A stretch of 40,959 nucleotides of DNA, taken from contig JAMPXK010000002.1 in NCBI GenBank assembly GCA_023701245.1, positions 1-40,959 of the forward strand, read 5' to 3'. This DNA is from Elusimicrobiales bacterium (GTDB taxonomy: Bacteria > Elusimicrobiota > Elusimicrobia > Elusimicrobiales > UBA9959). Under the pieces are notes generated by a model, which saw nothing but the letters and a program-made list of their open reading frames with translations, was not told the origin of the DNA and ran no database searches. The position numbers were made by a program, and so were the translations under genes. Shown here in pieces: positions 36,144 through 40,959 of this stretch. How positions within the stretch are numbered: position 1 is the stretch's first letter; each line of letters starts with the position of its first letter.

Positions 36144-36982
36144 TTATAGATGTCGTCCCGGATGGCGTTCCTGGCTTTGGAGTCTACTATGCGGTAGAGC
36201 TGGTCGTCGGCGTAAATGCCGGCGTCCATCCGCACCTTCTCCGTGCAGTTGGTGCAGTAGCGCTGTATGTTCTTGAGCATTATCAGCGAGGCGCCGTAGG
36301 AGCCCAGTTCGGACTCGTCGCAGCCGCGCTTGCCCGCCAGCGGAACTCCGGTCAGGATGCTGACTATGTCCTTGCCGTTGGCGTCGCGGAAGGGTTCGGG
36401 GCAGTTTACGTGGCGCCAGTTCTCGTTCTCCGGGTCGGCGTGCCGGGACTCATGGAACACTGTCATGATCCTGGCTATTTGCGGCTGGTTGACCTTAATA
36501 TAGCTGTCGCTCAGCCACATCTTGGAAGGCTCTATGGACGGGATGACGCAGGCCACCACCGGTTTTTTGTCCCAGTCGTACAGGCCCACCATCTTTATGT
36601 GGGAGGCGAAGAACCGGAGGTAGGAAGGGCCGCCCATCTGGCCGAAGATCTGACCGTGCAGGGGGGAGGTCTTTTTGCCGGTCAAACTGCCCACGAAAGC
36701 TAGGTCCTGGCCCAGTTGCCGCTGGAGTTCGGGCGGCACGTCCTTGTCGAAGACGGGTGCCACGGCGGCCGGGAACTGGTTGTCCACGGGCCTGGGGGCC
36801 GCGGCCGGGGCCGGCGGCGGAGCGTCTACCGGCCCCGCGGAGCGCAGGGCGTCCAGGGCGGAGGCGTCGGCCACGGCGTCGCGCAGGTCCGAAGGCGGGG
36901 CATAGGGGCGCTTATGCGCTACCGCGGCGAATAACGCGATAGCCAAAACAGCCGCCAACCCCGTAATGATCCTGGGTTTCAT
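36140..36982 (-). CDS. Membrane-anchored or secreted protein with HExxH motif
   Basis: The 280-residue product has an N-terminal signal or anchor (MKPRIITGLAAVLAIALFAAV), a proline/alanine-rich linker, and a folded domain from about residue 85. It contains VFHESRHAD, an HExxH motif typical of zinc metalloproteases, followed by conserved-looking cysteines (VNCPEP, RGCDES, RYCTNCTEK). A third metal ligand cannot be assigned with certainty, so protease activity is a hypothesis. The start at 36982 is preferred over 36991: a TTGACA-17-TAAACT promoter on this strand (37015-37020, 36992-36997) would begin transcription near 36985, after the upstream ATG. The message is then nearly leaderless. It overlaps the next gene by 4 bases. 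Confidence 0.7.
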   Translation of the reverse strand: MKPRIITGLAAVLAIALFAAVAHKRPYAPPSDLRDAVADASALDALRSAGPVDAPPPAPAAAPRPVDNQFPAAVAPVFDKDVPPELQRQLGQDLAFVGSLTGKKTSPLHGQIFGQMGGPSYLRFFASHIKMVGLYDWDKKPVVACVIPSIEPSKMWLSDSYIKVNQPQIARIMTVFHESRHADPENENWRHVNCPEPFRDANGKDIVSILTGVPLAGKRGCDESELGSYGASLIMLKNIQRYCTNCTEKVRMDAGIYADDQLYRIVDSKARNAIRDDIYK

Positions 36983-36991
36983 GGATATCAT

Positions 36992-37020
36992 AGTTTACGG
37001 CGGGGGAGGACGTTTGTCAA
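36992..37020 (-). promoter_or_regulatory. Consensus sigma-70 promoter on the minus strand
   Basis: Reading the minus strand, TTGACA (37020-37015) and TAAACT (36997-36992) are 17 bases apart, directly before the HExxH gene. Confidence 0.75.
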
Positions 37021-37034
37021 GGGACCTTGAGGCG

Positions 37035-37064
37035 CAAAAAACCGGGGCCCTTTAAGGGCCCCGG
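37035..37064 (-). terminator. Rho-independent terminator on the minus strand
   Basis: CCGGGGCCC (37042-37050) pairs with GGGCCCCGG (37056-37064). On the minus strand the stem is followed by a T-run, ending the PAPYP-repeat gene. Its sequence is almost the same as that of the terminator at 30861. Confidence 0.88.
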
Positions 37065-37087
37065 CTCTTGTTGACCGGCTGCGCGCT

Positions 37088-37891
37088 TCAGCGGCAGCGG
37101 CCGCTCTTTACGGACTGCGCCTGGCGGTTGCAGGTGCTTATGCTGCAATAGCCGGGTATGCCGTAGTTGGCCTGCGTGCAATTGCGGATGGCGCTGTCTT
37201 CGGCGGAGCGCTGGTCGGGGCGCAGATCGCCGGAGTACAGGCCGGGGCCTGCCTTTACCACATCTTTGTGATGCGGCGGGTGGCCGGGGTTAACCGGCGG
37301 ATAACCGGGGTACGGATTGGGCGGCGGGAACTGCGGATGGCCGGGGTGCCCCGGGTTCCAAGGCTGCGGCGGAGGATAGACGGGATGTCCCGGGTTCCAG
37401 GGCTGCGGCGGCTGCGGGGGATAAGGGGCCGGGGGATACGGAGCCGGCGGGTAAGGAGCCGGAGGGTAGGGCGCCGGCGGATAAGGCTGCGGCGGATACG
37501 GGGGCTGCGGCTGGTTGTACGGGTTAAAGCGCGCCTCGCAGCGCACCATGTCCACCGAGCAGTCGAAGCGGCAGGAGCCGTGCTTGGAAAGGCACTCGCG
37601 GCAGGCGTCCCATTCGTTAGGGCCGCCGCCGTGGCCGCCCCAATGTTCTTCCCAGCCGTAGTCGGAAGCGCGGCAGGTCATGCGCGCGTGCGACGGGGGC
37701 GGGGGCGGGTTGCCGGGCCAGGACCTGTCGGCCGGGATCGCGGCCGCGGGCGTGGGCGCCTTGGCGTCGGCCGCCAGCGCGGCGGCCTGGTCGCAGGACA
37801 GCTGCTGCAGGGCGGCGCCGGTGTCCTGCGCGGCAGCGGCCAGCGTCAGGACGGGAACTAACAGTGAAACCAGTAAGACGATTTTTTTCAT
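37088..37891 (-). CDS. Secreted Cys-rich protein with PAPYP repeats
   Basis: I do not recognise the family. The 267-residue protein has a signal peptide (MKKIVLLVSLLVPVLTLAAA) and an N-terminal Cys-rich part (MTCRASDYGWEEHWG, DACRECLSKHGSCRFDCSVD, VRCEAR). A long Pro/Tyr-rich stretch has five near-identical PPAPYP-type units and two QPWNPGHP units. A second Cys-rich part (RNCTQANYGIPGYCSISTCN) ends the protein. The proline region would be an extended spacer in the envelope or on the surface, with two disulfide-bonded domains at its ends. A GGAGGG site precedes the ATG. The repeat number may vary between strains. Confidence 0.8.
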   Translation of the reverse strand: MKKIVLLVSLLVPVLTLAAAAQDTGAALQQLSCDQAAALAADAKAPTPAAAIPADRSWPGNPPPPPSHARMTCRASDYGWEEHWGGHGGGPNEWDACRECLSKHGSCRFDCSVDMVRCEARFNPYNQPQPPYPPQPYPPAPYPPAPYPPAPYPPAPYPPQPPQPWNPGHPVYPPPQPWNPGHPGHPQFPPPNPYPGYPPVNPGHPPHHKDVVKAGPGLYSGDLRPDQRSAEDSAIRNCTQANYGIPGYCSISTCNRQAQSVKSGRCR

Positions 37892-37940
37892 TATTTAACC
37901 CTCCAGCCCAAATAATATCTTTTACGTAGTTGTGCCCCAT

Positions 37941-37992
37941 GGGGCCAAAGGCCCCCTGTTTGCCGGAAAACGGCCTACCCGCCCCGTAGGCC
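37941..37992. repeat. Cluster of three short hairpins upstream of the helicase gene
   Basis: GGGGCC/GGCCCC (37941-37955), GCCG/CGGC (about 37962-37974) and GGCCTAC/GTAGGCC (37972-37992) lie in the divergent gap. No T-run follows, so these are not ordinary terminators. A TATAAT (38022-38027) follows. Confidence 0.45.
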
Positions 37993-38021
37993 CCGGCACT
38001 ACGCCGGCCGCCTTAATATCT

Positions 38022-38027
38022 TATAAT
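38022..38027 (+). promoter_or_regulatory. -10 box adjoining the helicase start
   Basis: TATAAT ends 8 bases before the ATG at 38036, so the predicted leader is about 2 bases. No good -35 box is seen. Confidence 0.5.
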
Positions 38028-38035
38028 TATCCTGA

Positions 38036-40959
38036 ATGAAGGCCGCCAGACCCGCGCCGGTGCTTGAAGGGGACAAGACCCTCCGGTTCCCGCACGCCCT
38101 GCTGATCAGCGCCAGCGCCGGCTCCGGGAAAACCTATACGCTCACCCAGCGCTACGTGCAGTTCCTGCTGTCGGAGAAAGTGCCCAACAACGACCTCTCC
38201 AATATCCTCGCCGTCACTTTCACCAACAACGCCGCCAAAGAGATGAAGGCCCGCATCCTGGCCTGGCTTAAGGACCTGGCCCTGGAGCGCGACCCCGCCA
38301 AACTGCAGGAGACCCTGGAACTGGTAGCCCTGCCGCGCGCCGAGGTGGTAAAGCGCGCCGGCGTCCTGGTAGAGCGCTTGATAGCGGACTATTCGGATTT
38401 CCACGTGCAGACCATAGACAGCTTCCTGGCCCGGGTGATGACGGCCTCCGCCGACGAGCTGAAGCTGCCGCTGAAGGCCGAGATCACCACGGCCTACGAC
38501 GCGCTGATAGACCTGGCCCTCTACAGCATGTTCGCGCGCATAGGCCGGGACCTGCCGGCGGAAACGGTGGACAAGTTCCTGGCCGTGCTGCCCAAGACCG
38601 GCTCCTATCCGTGGAACCCGGCCCGCCGCGTCAAAGAGAACTTCAACAGTTTCCTCGAGCAGGAAGGCAAGACGGCAGGGCTTGTACAGAATGCTCCCGG
38701 CGACTACGAGGCCCTGCTGAAGGCCAGATTCTCCGCCGCGCTCAAGCACTGCGCGGGGCTTATAAAACATTTCGGGGCGGACTATGTGCGCCCGGGCTGC
38801 GCCGCCGCCATAGAGGCCGCCAACCTGACGGATTTCCTGGCCGCCTATAATTTCAAATTCGGCATCTTTAACGGCGTGAAGAAGGGCAAGTTCCCCGCCA
38901 ACTGGGAAAACGACATAGCCCGCCTTAACGACCTGGTGATAGACCTTACGGAACTCAACGCCGTGGCCTACTACCACCCTTACGTGGGCATTTACGACCG
39001 CTTCAAGGCGGAGCTGGAGCGCGTAAAGCGCGGCAAGACCGACGTGATCCACATCAGCGACATCGCCAAAAAACTGGCGGCCTATATAAACGCGGACAAT
39101 GTGCCCGAGATCTACCTTAAACTGGGCGAACGCATCTCGCATTTCCTCATAGACGAATTCCAGGACACCAACCGCCTGCAATGGGACGTGCTGCGCCCGC
39201 TGGTGGAGGAAGGGCTGGCCAAGACCGGGTCGCTGTTCGTGGTGGGCGACATCAAACAGGCCATCTACATGTTCCGCAACGCGGACTACCGCATAATGCG
39301 GGATTTCCTGGACCTGGCCGAAGGCAAGAAGGCCGCGGCGGCCAATATTTCCCTGGAGCCGCTGGGCAACGAACTGAAGTACGTGAACCTGCCGGTTAAT
39401 TACCGCTCCGACGGCGAGGTGCTGAAGTACGTGGACGGGCTTTTTAAAGAGAAACTCAAACACATGCCCGGCCTGGTAGGGCAGGACATCACGGAACTGA
39501 CCGCCTACAGCCAGAGCGTGCAGGCCGGCCGCGTTAAAGACGGCTACGTAAAGACCAGCGTGCTGCAGCTGGAAGACCTGGCGGACCCGGCGGGCCAGAA
39601 GGAGCGGCTGCTGGCCGCGGTGAACGGCGCGCGGCAGCGCTACCCGCTGGGGGAGATCGCCATCCTGGTAGGCAAGAACAAGCGCATAGAGCCGGTGGTG
39701 GAATGGCTGACGGAGGCGGGCATCCCGGTGGCGTCGCTGAGCTCGCTGGATATCCGCAAGCGCAAGGCGGTGGCGGAGCTGCTGGCCTGGCTGAAGTTCC
39801 TGGAAACGCCGTCGGACGACCTGGCCTTCGCGGAGTTCATAACGGGCGATATCTTTACGCGCCTGACGGGCCTTGCGCGCGCGGAACTGGCCGCTTTCAT
39901 CCTGGAGGCGCGCGCCGCCGACAAGGACGCGCTGCTGTACGCGGCTTTCCGCAAGCATCCGCGCTTCAAAGACGCCTGGGACCGTTTCCTCGACGAGCCC
40001 TTCCGCAAGACCGGCTACCTGCCGCTGTACGAACTGCTGGCGCTGGTCTACGCCAATTTCAAATTATTCGCCAATTTCCCCGGGGAGCAGGCTTTCCTGG
40101 CGCGGTTCCTGGACGCGGTGACGACGCTGGAGGCGCAGGGCGTCACCAGCCCGCGGGCGTTCATAGAGTACGCGGCCCAGGAGGACGAGGACAAGGCCAA
40201 GGTGTTCTCCATCGCCCTGCCGGAGTATATCGACGCGGTGCGGGTGATGACCTTCCACAAGAGCAAGGGCCTGGGCTTTTCCGTGGTGATAAACCTGCTC
40301 TACGAGGAAAAGGGCCAGTCCGACCCGATGTATTTCGAGGAAAAGGACGGGGCCATCCACGTCTACCACATCACCAAGGACGCGGCCGAACACAGCGCCC
40401 GGCTGCGCCCGGTCTACGAGGGCCGCCGCCTGGACGGCAATGTGCAGGACCTCAACGTGCTGTACGTGGTCTCTACCCGCGCCCGGCACGAACTTTACAA
40501 CCTTGTGCTGCGCAAGGCGCGCAAGACCGAGGCCAAAGACGTCCGGCTGCTGGACGTTTTTGAGGAGTACGAGGCCGGCCGCCCGGCGGCGCACAAGCCT
40601 GCGCCGCGCCCGGCCAGCGAGCCGGTGCGCATAACGGCCGCGGCTGGCCGCCCGGAGCGGGCCTTTGAGGCGCAGCAGCCTACTTACGCCGGTTTCTTCG
40701 AGACGGCCGAAGGCGAGCTGGCGCACGCCCTGCTGGCGCGCCTGGCCTCGCTGCCCGAAGAGCCGCGCGCAGCGCTGGAGGCGGCTTTCGACGAGCTGGC
40801 GCCGGAGTATCCGTTCAGGTTCGACAAGGCCCGCCTGGTGAAGGCGCTGGCGGACTTCCTGAATAATTCCGAAGCGGCGGCGCTGTTCTCCGCCGCGCCC
40901 GGCCGCGAGGCGCTGGTAGAGGCGGAATTCGTGGACAAGGAAGGTTCGCTGTTCCGCAT
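38036..40959 (+). CDS. UvrD/RecB-type helicase, AddA-like (3' end outside window)
   Basis: At least 974 residues of a superfamily 1A helicase are present, with no stop before the window edge. Motifs appear in order: I SASAGSGKTYTLTQR (K32, T33), Ia AVTFTNNAAKEMKARI, II FLIDEFQDTNRLQWD, III VVGDIKQAIYMFRNAD, IV LPVNYRSDGEV, V VMTFHKSKGLGFSVVI and VI LYVVSTRARHELY. The spacing, the long insertion between motifs Ia and II, and the large size fit RecB/AddA-type subunits that process double-strand breaks. The nuclease domain expected at the C terminus lies beyond the end. The ATG is immediately behind a TATAAT box, with no ribosome site. An AddB-like partner would be expected downstream. Confidence 0.93.
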   Translation, partial: MKAARPAPVLEGDKTLRFPHALLISASAGSGKTYTLTQRYVQFLLSEKVPNNDLSNILAVTFTNNAAKEMKARILAWLKDLALERDPAKLQETLELVALPRAEVVKRAGVLVERLIADYSDFHVQTIDSFLARVMTASADELKLPLKAEITTAYDALIDLALYSMFARIGRDLPAETVDKFLAVLPKTGSYPWNPARRVKENFNSFLEQEGKTAGLVQNAPGDYEALLKARFSAALKHCAGLIKHFGADYVRPGCAAAIEAANLTDFLAAYNFKFGIFNGVKKGKFPANWENDIARLNDLVIDLTELNAVAYYHPYVGIYDRFKAELERVKRGKTDVIHISDIAKKLAAYINADNVPEIYLKLGERISHFLIDEFQDTNRLQWDVLRPLVEEGLAKTGSLFVVGDIKQAIYMFRNADYRIMRDFLDLAEGKKAAAANISLEPLGNELKYVNLPVNYRSDGEVLKYVDGLFKEKLKHMPGLVGQDITELTAYSQSVQAGRVKDGYVKTSVLQLEDLADPAGQKERLLAAVNGARQRYPLGEIAILVGKNKRIEPVVEWLTEAGIPVASLSSLDIRKRKAVAELLAWLKFLETPSDDLAFAEFITGDIFTRLTGLARAELAAFILEARAADKDALLYAAFRKHPRFKDAWDRFLDEPFRKTGYLPLYELLALVYANFKLFANFPGEQAFLARFLDAVTTLEAQGVTSPRAFIEYAAQEDEDKAKVFSIALPEYIDAVRVMTFHKSKGLGFSVVINLLYEEKGQSDPMYFEEKDGAIHVYHITKDAAEHSARLRPVYEGRRLDGNVQDLNVLYVVSTRARHELYNLVLRKARKTEAKDVRLLDVFEEYEAGRPAAHKPAPRPASEPVRITAAAGRPERAFEAQQPTYAGFFETAEGELAHALLARLASLPEEPRAALEAAFDELAPEYPFRFDKARLVKALADFLNNSEAAALFSAAPGREALVEAEFVDKEGSLFR

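Noticed and set aside
38027-39958. 643-codon open frame on the minus strand
   Set aside because: It lies entirely antisense to the helicase gene, which carries all seven SF1 motifs; the antisense protein has no recognisable features and is a product of GC-rich codon bias.

Overview
The window is GC-rich bacterial DNA, almost fully coding. A diderm (Gram-negative type) organism is indicated by a porin, a DUF481 outer-membrane protein and many Sec signal peptides. The gene set and the heavy use of the ATA isoleucine codon despite high GC would fit an uncultured lineage such as Elusimicrobiota, but that is a guess and no ribosomal RNA is present to test it. Gene finding is complicated by long spurious antisense frames.

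Bases 1-16069 form a phosphate (Pho) island. It starts inside a PhoR-like histidine kinase. It continues with a CYTH-superfamily protein, polyphosphate kinase (ppk), alkaline phosphatase, a duplicated secreted protein, a secreted pair that includes an unusual exported NADAR-domain lipoprotein, a porin with pstS, then pstC-pstA-pstB-phoU, and finally a DUF47/PhoU-like protein with a PiT transporter and methylglyoxal synthase. Five promoters in this island share one architecture: four hexamers of the type YTTTAC at exact 11-base period, then 10 bases, then a TAWACT-like -10 box. This looks like a lineage-specific Pho box bound by a PhoB-type regulator lying on the DNA lines. It ties polyphosphate synthesis, two phosphate importers, the outer-membrane pore, an unknown secreted protein and the methylglyoxal bypass into one regulon.

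Bases 16086-28498 carry mainly housekeeping and membrane genes: an orphan type II secretion F/PilC-like protein, alaS, a tRNA-Arg(CCG), a Ycf46-like AAA ATPase, a small secreted protein, a monomeric NADP isocitrate dehydrogenase, and an overlapping trio (SDR/DUF2867 protein, zinc-ribbon LURP-one/scramblase-like membrane protein, rhomboid protease).

Bases 28596-30839 hold a polysaccharide deacetylase and an 807-base gene-free stretch. That stretch contains a hairpin-rich inverted-repeat element, a consensus sigma-70 promoter (TTGACA, 17 bases, TATACT), a strikingly A-poor segment that may be an RNA gene, and 3.25 tandem copies of a 52-base repeat.

Bases 30908-40959 carry mscL with a DUF481 protein, a zinc-dependent phospholipase C-like secreted protein, several uncharacterised secreted or membrane proteins (one with an HExxH motif, one with PAPYP repeats), an XRE regulator, a single-domain response regulator, and the start of an AddA/RecB-like UvrD helicase that runs off the window. 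A recurrent theme is a -10 box placed so close to the start codon that the transcript should be leaderless.
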